Shown here in pieces: positions 1 through 6,530 of a stretch of 10,609 nucleotides of DNA (position 1 is its first letter; the number at the start of each line of letters is the position of its first letter). The stretch is from Caldifarciminota bacterium UBA3079 (GTDB taxonomy: Bacteria > Hydrothermota > Tepidihabitantia > Tepidihabitantales > Tepidihabitantaceae). The notes beneath the pieces were generated by a model. The model was not told the origin of the DNA. It saw only the letters and a program-made list of their open reading frames with translations, and did not search any database. The stretch covers positions 1-10,609 of the forward strand of contig DFBN01000004.1 in assembly GCA_002366635.1 (NCBI GenBank). Direction: 5' to 3'. The translations under genes were made by a program, and so were the position numbers.

Positions 1-11
1 AGTTGAGAAAA

Positions 12-18
12 CCCTCCT
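12..18 (-). promoter_or_regulatory. Shine-Dalgarno-like AGGAGGG near the left edge
   Basis: The minus strand reads AGGAGGG at 18-12. It could be the ribosome binding site of a further gene that starts just outside the window. However, no ATG, GTG or TTG occurs in the remaining 11 bases, so the start would sit unusually far away. It is equally explained as two Gly codons (GGA GGG) of the frame-shifted continuation of the gene that starts at 138. Confidence 0.2.
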
Positions 19-33
19 AACTGCATGTCCACT

Positions 34-138
34 TTATCGGGGGCAGTCCCCGGTGTAGAGTATCGGCAGCGTATCGCTCGACTCAGCATAAATGCTGGCG
101 GCAAGCGCTGCCGTGATTATGGTGATTATTCTTTTCAT
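34..138 (-). CDS. 5' end of a secreted protein gene, interrupted after 34 codons
   Basis: An ATG at 138-136 is preceded at a 5-nt spacing by the Shine-Dalgarno sequence AGAGG. It opens a frame that begins MKRIITIITAALAASIYA, a textbook signal peptide with cleavage likely after Ala18, followed by ESSDTLPILYTGDCPR. The frame then meets TAA at 36-34. The stop follows a CCCCC run (43-39) inside a GC-rich hairpin. Removing one C opens a frame reading DKVDMQLGGFSQ to the window edge. So this is either the start of a longer secreted protein with a frameshift (real or an assembly error), or a genuine 34-residue exported peptide. It lies 45 bp downstream of the SBBP gene on the same strand, so the two are probably co-transcribed. 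The mature part is too short to assign a function. The signal peptide and ribosome binding site are solid; the intact length is not. Confidence 0.55.
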   Translation of the reverse strand: MKRIITIITAALAASIYAESSDTLPILYTGDCPR

Positions 139-183
139 GTTTGCCTCTTTCAACATCCAGTGTTCGGACAACACAAGTCAGGT

Positions 184-3036
184 TTATTTCAGTCTCACAA
201 ATTTGGTCCTACCCGACCGGACCGGGCTTGCAGAATGCAACCTCTCTGGAACCCAGGTCATCTCTGCGAAATAGACTCCGTTCGGAACCGGATGGCCAGA
301 ATCATCGGTTCCGTCCCAAAGATAGTCGAGAACTTCGCTGCTATGAGCTCTATCTACGAGCGTCCGCACCAGCATTCCTGCTCGGTTATAAACGCAAATA
401 TGGACCCGGCCCTTGCCAGGCAGTCTCCCTCCAAATCGGACAGTACGGGCAAACGGATTTGGACGGACGCGCACGAACGATGTTGCGCGATGGCTAGCCT
501 GACGAGACGGTTCGCTCAGGCCCACTTCCGGTGTGTAGAGGATGGTTACAAAACCCGCATCTCTGCCCACTACCACAATCCGATTCTCTGGCCCGGCGGC
601 AATAGCGTAACCACGGCTACCGCAGATATCCCTCCATATTTCTCTTCCCGATGAATCATACCCGACTGTTGCGGCTAAATAAGTAGCCCTTCCTGTAACA
701 AACACATTACCATCATTCGCGACAGCAACATCATATGCGTAGTCTCTACCGTATTCACTATCGAAGGTTGCGCGCCACAATTCTTCGCCGTCTGCGCTGA
801 ACGCGACTGTCGCGTAATCATAGTCATGACTACCCCTGACGCGCCCGGTGACAAGAACTCGGCCGGTTTCGTCCCCGGTTGCTGAATACGCACGGCAAGT
901 TCTGTCAAAGCTGGCGCGTGCTGCCCACAGGGTTTCGCCTGAAGGACTGAGTTTGGCAGCAAGAAACGCACGAGAACCATACCCTCCCAGGAATACGTTC
1001 CCTGCCGAATCAACGGCCATTCCCTCCGCCCTGAACGAACTTAGGCTGGAATCAGGGTCTTCGCAATGGGCCGTCCATACTACATCTCCGAGGAGGTCGT
1101 ACTTAATTGTAGTCGCTAGAGTGAGGCCGTCATCTTCGTAGCTCCAGCCACTGACATATGTTGCACCAACACCATCGACTGCCACAGCACCGGCATGATC
1201 AGCAGTGTCAGCAGAGCCGTTGTATCTTCTGACCCAGAGTTCCTGACCGGAAGTTGAGTATCTCACCGTAGCGTAGTCCAGGTCTGTGCCAACCCCGTAG
1301 CTCTCTCCGGTCACAGCCACATTGCCAGAACGGTCAACCGCCAAAGCCACTGGCTTGTCGTCATTGTCAGCCGGACCGTTGTAACGATTAGCCCAGAGAC
1401 GGTTGCCCCAGGGGTCATACTTGAGAGTCACATAGTCCAACCCAGTGCCAGCGCCCTCGCTGTATCCGGTCACATACACATTCCCCCAACCGTCCGTTTG
1501 CACAGCCGCCGCAATATCCTCTTCATTCGGAATGTTGCCGTAGGATTGCACCCACAGAAGCTCTCCAGAAGCCGAGTACTTGGCTACCGCTAGGTCTTTG
1601 TACTGGTCGAAGTTCTCCAACCAGCCGGCCGCTATGACGTTGCCGTTACGGTCAAAGGTCACATCCTTGCCTTCCCCGGCCCCAGCAGTGCCCGGTCCAT
1701 TCAGAACTTGCGACCACTGCTCGTTACCGCCGCTGTCATACCGAATCAGCAGCGCATTTTCGTCAAGGTCTCGGTTGTTGTAATAGCCGCCAACGCAGAT
1801 GCCTGAACCCGCCAGGATTAAGGCCAGAGCTCCGCTTTCCAGAGAATCGCGGGCAACCCAGCGCCGCACCCAAACCGATTCGCCAGCGGGGGAGTACTTC
1901 ACTGTGGTCATATCCGACCCTCTCCAATCGCGTTCGCACCAACCCGAAACATAGATATTGCCGGACGGGTCAACCTGCATTCCTGCAAGGCTGTCATTGT
2001 CTCGTGGCCCATGATAGCTTCTGCGCCAGAGTTGAGTCCCGGTCGGTGAGTATTTTACCACCAGATAGGCATTGCTGTCGTTACCTGCCAGAATCACATT
2101 TGCCTGGTTGTCGGTTCCGACCGCGACCGCGCCGTTTTCATCCCCTTGGTCAACAAAGCTTCTTGACCAGAGAGTTTCACCTGAGGGACTATACTTTACC
2201 ACAAGGTAGCCGCTGTTGCGAAAGTCAGGATGGGTGCAGCCAGCAACTACCAGGTTATTCTGCGGGTCCAAGGCAACCGCTACCGCGCTGTCTTCGTTGT
2301 CGCCCGGCCCTCGGAAAGTGCGCGCCCATTGCAGCACTCCATCAAGTGAATACTTCAGCACCTGCATGTCGAAGTCTCCGGCCGCTTCCCAGTTACAAAC
2401 AGTTCCGACTTCGTAGATGTAACCCTGCTGGTCTATGACCGCTGCGAGCCCGAAATCTTCGTTCTCTTGAAAGTCAAACAGCCGTGCCCAAAGCTGTTCC
2501 CCAGAAGGAGAGTACTTAACCAGCGCCATATCTTCGTATCGTTCCCCGGTTTCACCGTAGCCGGCCACATATGCATTGCCTACATCGTCCACCACCACTG
2601 CCGAAGCTTCATCATTTTCCCCCTCGGCATCATAATACTTGACCCAGACCGAATCCCCAGAAGCGCCGTACTTCAGAGTGACAATGTCGAGCCAGCCGCC
2701 CGGCCGTATGGAACTGCCGGTCACGAATGCGTTGCCCCAGTGGTCAACCGCAATGTCTACAGGAATAACGCATCCGTCGCCTTCAGAACGTTGTGACCAG
2801 AGCAGTTCACCGCTCGGTGAGTACTTGGCCGTAATGATGGCAGAGGTGCTCTCGCTGGGCATGTTCTGAATCACGACATAGACATTGCCCTGCTGGTCAG
2901 AAGTCATCGCCCGCACTTGGTCATCGCTGTTGCCGGTACCGGAGAGCCGCCTGACCCAGACCGTATCACGCTGGGCAAATGCACAAGAAATGCACGCTGC
3001 TAGGGTTATTAGCTTAAATCCTGAAAGTCGAATCAT
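184..3036 (-). CDS. secreted SBBP-type beta-propeller repeat protein with C-terminal FlgD-like domain
   Basis: This is a 950-residue exported protein. I chose the ATG at 3036 because GAGGT lies 6 nt upstream and the frame opens directly with a signal peptide (cleavage near AFA|QRD, residue 21). A TTG 15 nt further up is in frame but has no good ribosome binding site. Residues about 22-850 are some 16 tandem repeats of 45-54 residues. Each has the pattern KYSPSGE.LW, a short loop often reading GPxDNxD, then A.A.D..GN.YV.G. This is the SBBP (seven-bladed beta-propeller-type) repeat. Residues about 853-950 resemble the FlgD Ig-like or T9SS-type C-terminal domain, with RPNPF, VYNRAGMLVRTL and WDGTDDSGHPVPNGVYF. 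In known families this tail serves as a sorting or anchoring module. An extracellular or surface-attached scaffold or ligand-binding role is inferred. No catalytic motif is seen. The gene is transcribed divergently from the barrel operon at 3286. Confidence 0.93.
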   Translation of the reverse strand: MIRLSGFKLITLAACISCAFAQRDTVWVRRLSGTGNSDDQVRAMTSDQQGNVYVVIQNMPSESTSAIITAKYSPSGELLWSQRSEGDGCVIPVDIAVDHWGNAFVTGSSIRPGGWLDIVTLKYGASGDSVWVKYYDAEGENDEASAVVVDDVGNAYVAGYGETGERYEDMALVKYSPSGEQLWARLFDFQENEDFGLAAVIDQQGYIYEVGTVCNWEAAGDFDMQVLKYSLDGVLQWARTFRGPGDNEDSAVAVALDPQNNLVVAGCTHPDFRNSGYLVVKYSPSGETLWSRSFVDQGDENGAVAVGTDNQANVILAGNDSNAYLVVKYSPTGTQLWRRSYHGPRDNDSLAGMQVDPSGNIYVSGWCERDWRGSDMTTVKYSPAGESVWVRRWVARDSLESGALALILAGSGICVGGYYNNRDLDENALLIRYDSGGNEQWSQVLNGPGTAGAGEGKDVTFDRNGNVIAAGWLENFDQYKDLAVAKYSASGELLWVQSYGNIPNEEDIAAAVQTDGWGNVYVTGYSEGAGTGLDYVTLKYDPWGNRLWANRYNGPADNDDKPVALAVDRSGNVAVTGESYGVGTDLDYATVRYSTSGQELWVRRYNGSADTADHAGAVAVDGVGATYVSGWSYEDDGLTLATTIKYDLLGDVVWTAHCEDPDSSLSSFRAEGMAVDSAGNVFLGGYGSRAFLAAKLSPSGETLWAARASFDRTCRAYSATGDETGRVLVTGRVRGSHDYDYATVAFSADGEELWRATFDSEYGRDYAYDVAVANDGNVFVTGRATYLAATVGYDSSGREIWRDICGSRGYAIAAGPENRIVVVGRDAGFVTILYTPEVGLSEPSRQASHRATSFVRVRPNPFARTVRFGGRLPGKGRVHICVYNRAGMLVRTLVDRAHSSEVLDYLWDGTDDSGHPVPNGVYFAEMTWVPERLHSASPVRSGRTKFVRLK

Positions 3037-3042
3037 CTTGTT

Positions 3043-3047
3043 ACCTC
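3043..3047 (-). promoter_or_regulatory. ribosome binding site deciding the SBBP gene start
   Basis: GAGGT on the minus strand lies 6 nt before the ATG at 3036. It falls inside the coding stretch that would exist if the upstream TTG at 3051 were used, so it supports the ATG start. Confidence 0.65.
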
Positions 3048-3055
3048 GCAAGACT

Positions 3056-3083
3056 AATATAATCGTATTCCACTGCTTATCAA
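3056..3083 (-). promoter_or_regulatory. sigma70-like promoter for the SBBP protein gene
   Basis: On the minus strand the -35 box TTGATA (3083-3078) is separated by 16 nt from the -10 box TATATT (3061-3056). Transcription would start near 3050, giving a leader of only about 13 nt that still includes the GAGGT ribosome binding site. The boxes each differ from consensus by one base. The short leader is slightly unusual and lowers confidence. Confidence 0.5.
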
Positions 3084-3130
3084 GGCTGGGATTTCAACCT
3101 GGGCATTACCCGTACCGCCGACTTCGTGCC

Positions 3131-3215
3131 ATTCGGCAAACGCAAAAGAAATGCGCGCTTACGCAGAGGGGTTTCTTTGCGAAGCCGTTCTTGCTGTGCG
3201 CCAGTTTGCGGGAAA
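3131..3215. repeat. nested palindrome / degenerate CGCAGAG-TTTGCG type intergenic repeat
   Basis: Within the 249-bp divergent spacer, CGCAAAAGAAA (3141-3151) and TTTCTTTGCG (3172-3181) form an imperfect inverted repeat with one bulge. An inner TGCG/CGCA pair (3152-3155 and 3162-3165) nests in the loop, followed by CGCAGAGGGG. The flank continues with further TGCGCC and TTTGCGGG words up to about 3211. This vocabulary is typical of dispersed, non-coding 'CGCAGAG...TTTGCG' intergenic repeats in many bacterial genomes. Here it sits between two outward-facing promoters. Whether other copies exist in this genome cannot be seen from one window. Confidence 0.4.
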
Positions 3216-3225
3216 ACACTGTTGC

Positions 3226-3253
3226 TTGACTCAGGTTGACCGGCTAATAGAAT
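3226..3253 (+). promoter_or_regulatory. sigma70-like promoter for the outer-membrane operon
   Basis: TTGACT (3226-3231), a 16-nt spacer and TAGAAT (3248-3253) match the sigma70 consensus with one mismatch in each box. The predicted start near 3260 gives a leader of about 25 nt that carries the AGGAGG ribosome binding site of the first gene. A second TTGAC (3236-3240) overlaps the spacer but has no matching -10 box at a suitable distance. Confidence 0.6.
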
Positions 3254-3274
3254 GCAGTTGGTTTGCATCATGAC

Positions 3275-3280
3275 AGGAGG
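3275..3280 (+). promoter_or_regulatory. perfect AGGAGG ribosome binding site selecting a TTG start
   Basis: AGGAGG lies 5 nt upstream of TTG at 3286, which is the only plausible start codon for a complete signal peptide. It explains use of the rare TTG initiator. Confidence 0.8.
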
Positions 3281-3285
3281 CTCAG

Positions 3286-4113
3286 TTGGTTAGAAATGTT
3301 CTGTTTTTCTCGGCTGTTCTGTTCCTGGTAGTTCCATGCTGGGCGATGTTTGAAGAGAATGGGGTAGGTGTCAGGCCCGAAGGCATGGCGGGCGCTTTCA
3401 CGGCGGTGGCCGATGATGTGAGTGCGGCAAGTTTCAATCCGGCCGGTTTGTTTCAGGTCGGGAAATATGAGGTTCAGGGTTTCTACAAATTGCTTTACGG
3501 CGGTGCCGGCGTTAATCTGCATTCGGTTAGTGCGGCCGGTTGCATGCCTCTGGGCAGGTTTGGCAGTTTCGGGCTGAGTGCGCAGGAGACCGGTTTTGAG
3601 TTGCATTCCGAACGCACCTTGAAGTTTACCCATGGTCTGAGACTCGTCAATAGTATCGGTTTTGGCTATGGTTTGAATGTTTACAATCTCTTTCAGAAGG
3701 GAATCGGCAGCGGTTTTTCATTCGGTCTGGATTTGGGAATGTTTGCAAGGGTGTACCGGGTATGGACCACAGGGTTTTATGTCCACAATATCAATATGCC
3801 CAGGATTGGAACAGGACCCGAAGGCGAGATGCCCAGGTCACTTTGCTTCGGACTCGGATATTCACCGACATCAGGGATTCATTCGGCAATAGATTTGGAA
3901 AAGGAACCGGGGAAGGGGACACAGGTGCGCTGTGGCCAGGAGTTCACGATAGTTCCGGACCATCTGGTTCTCCGTGCCGGTGTCCAGACCGAGCCGGTCA
4001 GTTTTGCCTTTGGCCTGCGGACCGGAACCCGGAGTATCCATATTGATTATGCGCTTAAGACCCATGCCGAGCTGGGTTTGACCCATAATTTCGGGTTATC
4101 GCTCGGGTTCTGA
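3286..4113 (+). CDS. PorV/UPF0164-like outer-membrane beta-barrel protein
   Basis: This 275-residue protein starts at TTG, 5 nt after AGGAGG. Residues 1-20 form a signal peptide (hydrophobic core VLFFSAVLFLVV, cleavage likely after CWA). The mature N-terminus reads GVGVRPEGMAGAFTAVADD then ASFNPAGL (about residues 26-55). This is the hallmark of the PorV/PorQ and FadL-related barrel families, in which an N-terminal segment with an NPAGL motif precedes the strands. The rest alternates polar and hydrophobic residues with many Gly and aromatics and ends in Phe (FGLSLGF), as outer-membrane barrels do. PorV proteins act as shuttles or anchors for secreted cargo in type IX secretion, and FadL proteins import hydrophobic compounds; which applies here is unknown. 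It is the first gene of the operon, and its TGA is followed after 1 nt by the next ATG, suggesting translational coupling. Confidence 0.85.
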   Translation: MVRNVLFFSAVLFLVVPCWAMFEENGVGVRPEGMAGAFTAVADDVSAASFNPAGLFQVGKYEVQGFYKLLYGGAGVNLHSVSAAGCMPLGRFGSFGLSAQETGFELHSERTLKFTHGLRLVNSIGFGYGLNVYNLFQKGIGSGFSFGLDLGMFARVYRVWTTGFYVHNINMPRIGTGPEGEMPRSLCFGLGYSPTSGIHSAIDLEKEPGKGTQVRCGQEFTIVPDHLVLRAGVQTEPVSFAFGLRTGTRSIHIDYALKTHAELGLTHNFGLSLGF

Positions 4114-4114
4114 T

Positions 4115-6520
4115 ATGTTCCAATTCGTGCTTTTCCTGATTGCCGTTTACAGCCCTGCGAATCAGCTTGATATAAACCGTGCGACCCGGGAAGAGATTCG
4201 GCAATTGCCAGTGGATTCGGTTGTTGCAGAACGCATTTATCAGCACCTTTATGAATATGGCAGGTTCAACAGTATCTACGAGCTTTCGGGAATAAAGGGG
4301 GTAGGGCCGGCATTGCTAGAAAGGCTGAAGCCGATGGTTTATGTTTCGTTGCGGCGAGCGGACGAAGACAGGCTGCGCAAGATGCATCTGGTTCAGCGGC
4401 GGCTGGCATCAGAAGAAGGACCGACCCGCGCCGCGGTCGAGGAGTGGCAGGATATGCTATTGACACCGCTCAATATCAATCGGGCAAGTGTGGACGATTT
4501 GGTGATGCTGGACAATGTTTCCCTGGTGGATGCGGTGGCCGTTGCCAAATATCTGAAATCAGGTCGGACAATCCGAAGCCGATATGATTTGGCAAAGCGG
4601 ATTGTCGGGCTTTCCAGTTATGGGTATCGGAATATCCGTGACTTTGTCGCTTACCAGGATATGAAATTCGAGGGTTTCGGTGGTAATTACCGGTTGAATT
4701 ATTTGTCCTGTCCTGCCTGGGAGACCGAGGTCAGCACTGTTGATTTCAGCCAGGCACTTGATGCGCTGGAAAAGGATACGGCAGAGTTCCGCGCAGCCGG
4801 GTTCACAAAGAATGAGATTGAATATATCAGGCATCGTCTTGAAGCTGAAAAAGATTATCTTGAAGAGGGGGGCAGTTCTGGAGATGTGCGCAACCGCTTG
4901 CGGATACGACTGGGTAATCATTTCCGAACCGGTGCGTGGGTCAATCAGAAATTCTTTGAGCCCGGAGCGATAAACGGTCTTAAGGGTTTTGTCAGCGGCC
5001 AGGATTTCGGGCTTTTGCGCCGTGTCTTTCTGGGTGACTACCGGGTTACACTTGGTCAGGGTTTGCTGCTTGACAATACTGCTGAGCTCAGGGCGAGGAC
5101 GCATGAAAGACCCAGAGGTTTGTTCAATGACCTGGATGAGAATCCGGGTTTCGGTTTCAGGGGGGGCGCAGCGGAAATCGGCCTGAGCCGTTTCGGGCTC
5201 GCGGGTTGTATCTCCAGTGCCCGGCGGGATGCAATTCTGAATCCGGACAGCAGTGTGAACTATTATATTATCACTACGCCATGTTATCCGACATTCAAGG
5301 ATGTTTTGAAAGAAACCGATATTGCCGGGAGCGGATACCTTGACCTGTCTGATTTTCTCATGATTCCAGTCGGGACCAGGCTGGGATTCAATGCATTATC
5401 AATCCGGTATGACCGTGATTTCAAACCCGATGCCAGATACCTGGATTTGCCCGGGGACGGCACTGAGCTTGCAGACCCGAATTATACAAGGCTGGACAGC
5501 GGTAAGGCCCGGCTTTTCTATGGTTTTGATTTCCGCACTGTGGTTGAGAATGTTTCTCTTGAAGGTGAGCTGGCACTTAAACCGGATGTCGGCACAAGCT
5601 TTTTGCCCAAAACAGGGACACAGAAGGCGTATCTGGCCAAGGCAAGGGCTCAGTATAATTATCTTTATCTGACCGCATTGTTCCGTCATTATGACATCGG
5701 TTATGATAATCCGTACAATCGTGGTTATTGCGAGCAGTTGCGTTTTGAGGATACGCCTTTTGAAAAGGCGTATCGGTTGATTGACCCGGCATATTCAGGA
5801 TTGCAGGATTTCCCGATGCCCAAGGCCGAGCAAGGTTTTCTTGTTGAGACGCGTTACCAGATTTCGCGCAAGATAACCTTTACCCGGGCATATATTGATG
5901 TATGGCGTAATCTTGCATGGGGGATGAGCAATATCCGGTTTCAGGCAGAAATAGAATATCGGCCGGTTTTCCCTTTGCGAATCCGTTTCAGGCAGAAGCT
6001 GCAAAGCAAAGGTTTGCCCAAGCCTGTCCTGTCCACCAGGTCAAACACATCCGAGTCGAGTATCAGGGTAATGGCAAGTTTGACCAATCACGATTTCCTG
6101 ACAGGGGAAGTGCGCGAAGGCCGGGTTCATTTGATTCCTAATCCGAAATACGGTGACAAAGCGAGTATGTCAGGGAACTTCCTGGCGGTGCAATGGGAAC
6201 ACAATTTCAGCGATGACTTCAATACTGAGCTCGGGGTGGCGACCTGGCTGACCCGGGACATGTCGCAATGGATTCTTGAGGATGTCGGGATTGATTTCCT
6301 TGAAGGCGACGGGCTCAGATGGTATGCAGCATTGAACGACCGGATTTCAGAAAGGCTGCTGATTTACCTGAAATGCCGGCATAAAGTAAGTTGGTTTCCC
6401 CATACCGGGCTGGGTAGTTCTGAAGGTGTTCATTATTCGGAATCGCCTTTCCCGGTGCGGGATTTTGTGAGCAAAGACGATGCATTCGGTATCGCCATCC
6501 AGGTTGATGTGCTATGGTAA
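4115..6520 (+). CDS. exported protein with two ComEA-like helix-hairpin-helix modules and a C-terminal beta-barrel
   Basis: This is an 801-residue protein. Residues 1-15 are a short signal peptide (MFQFVLFLIAVYSPA). Residues 17-76 form a ComEA-type HhH unit: LDINRATREEIRQLP, then ELSGIKGVGPALLERL with an intact second hairpin (GVG). The first hairpin is changed (LPVDS instead of LPGIG). Residues about 118-180 hold a second, more diverged unit beginning LNINRASVDDLVML. In known ComEA-type HhH proteins these hairpins bind the DNA backbone without sequence preference. Residues about 185-801 are rich in aromatic and Gly strands with alternating patterns and end in Trp (IQVDVLW), as expected for an outer-membrane barrel. 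Large HhH-barrel proteins are annotated in Bacteroidetes-like groups, usually without a known role. The gene has no clear Shine-Dalgarno and probably relies on coupling to the upstream stop 1 nt away. A part in surface DNA binding or uptake is inference. Confidence 0.88.
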   Translation: MFQFVLFLIAVYSPANQLDINRATREEIRQLPVDSVVAERIYQHLYEYGRFNSIYELSGIKGVGPALLERLKPMVYVSLRRADEDRLRKMHLVQRRLASEEGPTRAAVEEWQDMLLTPLNINRASVDDLVMLDNVSLVDAVAVAKYLKSGRTIRSRYDLAKRIVGLSSYGYRNIRDFVAYQDMKFEGFGGNYRLNYLSCPAWETEVSTVDFSQALDALEKDTAEFRAAGFTKNEIEYIRHRLEAEKDYLEEGGSSGDVRNRLRIRLGNHFRTGAWVNQKFFEPGAINGLKGFVSGQDFGLLRRVFLGDYRVTLGQGLLLDNTAELRARTHERPRGLFNDLDENPGFGFRGGAAEIGLSRFGLAGCISSARRDAILNPDSSVNYYIITTPCYPTFKDVLKETDIAGSGYLDLSDFLMIPVGTRLGFNALSIRYDRDFKPDARYLDLPGDGTELADPNYTRLDSGKARLFYGFDFRTVVENVSLEGELALKPDVGTSFLPKTGTQKAYLAKARAQYNYLYLTALFRHYDIGYDNPYNRGYCEQLRFEDTPFEKAYRLIDPAYSGLQDFPMPKAEQGFLVETRYQISRKITFTRAYIDVWRNLAWGMSNIRFQAEIEYRPVFPLRIRFRQKLQSKGLPKPVLSTRSNTSESSIRVMASLTNHDFLTGEVREGRVHLIPNPKYGDKASMSGNFLAVQWEHNFSDDFNTELGVATWLTRDMSQWILEDVGIDFLEGDGLRWYAALNDRISERLLIYLKCRHKVSWFPHTGLGSSEGVHYSESPFPVRDFVSKDDAFGIAIQVDVLW

Positions 6521-6524
6521 GGAG
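6519..6524 (+). promoter_or_regulatory. AAGGAG ribosome binding site deciding the start at 6531
   Basis: AAGGAG overlaps the TAA of the previous gene and lies 6 nt before ATG 6531. It rules out an in-frame ATG at 6480, which would add 17 residues ahead of the signal peptide. Confidence 0.75.
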
Positions 6525-6530
6525 AAAGCG

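Noticed and set aside
160..177. GTGTT-GTCCG-AACAC hairpin between the SBBP gene and the small gene as a terminator
   Set aside because: The stem is only 5 bp and no T-run follows, so it does not qualify as an intrinsic terminator.
25..654. A 209-codon open frame on the plus strand
   Set aside because: It runs opposite to the clearly coding SBBP gene, has no ribosome binding site or signal peptide, and its translation shows no domain or natural composition.
184..3036. CRISPR-like or direct DNA repeat array from the regular 150-nt periodicity
   Set aside because: The periodicity reflects protein repeats in an intact reading frame. The DNA copies diverge and no identical repeat-spacer pattern exists.
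3038..3063. TATAAT on the plus strand at 3058-3063 as a -10 box
   Set aside because: The nearest -35-like TTGTTA (3038-3043) is only 14 nt away, and the match arises from the palindromic TATA sequence of the minus-strand promoter.
3080..3271. A 63-codon minus-strand frame in the divergent spacer, and plus-strand coding in the same stretch
   Set aside because: The translations consist of the Arg- and Leu-rich text typical of non-coding CGCAGAG/TTTGCG repeats and overlap both promoters, so no gene was called.
4559..5104. A 181-codon open frame on the minus strand within the HhH-barrel gene
   Set aside because: It is a shadow of the plus-strand gene, with no start signal and no recognisable motif.
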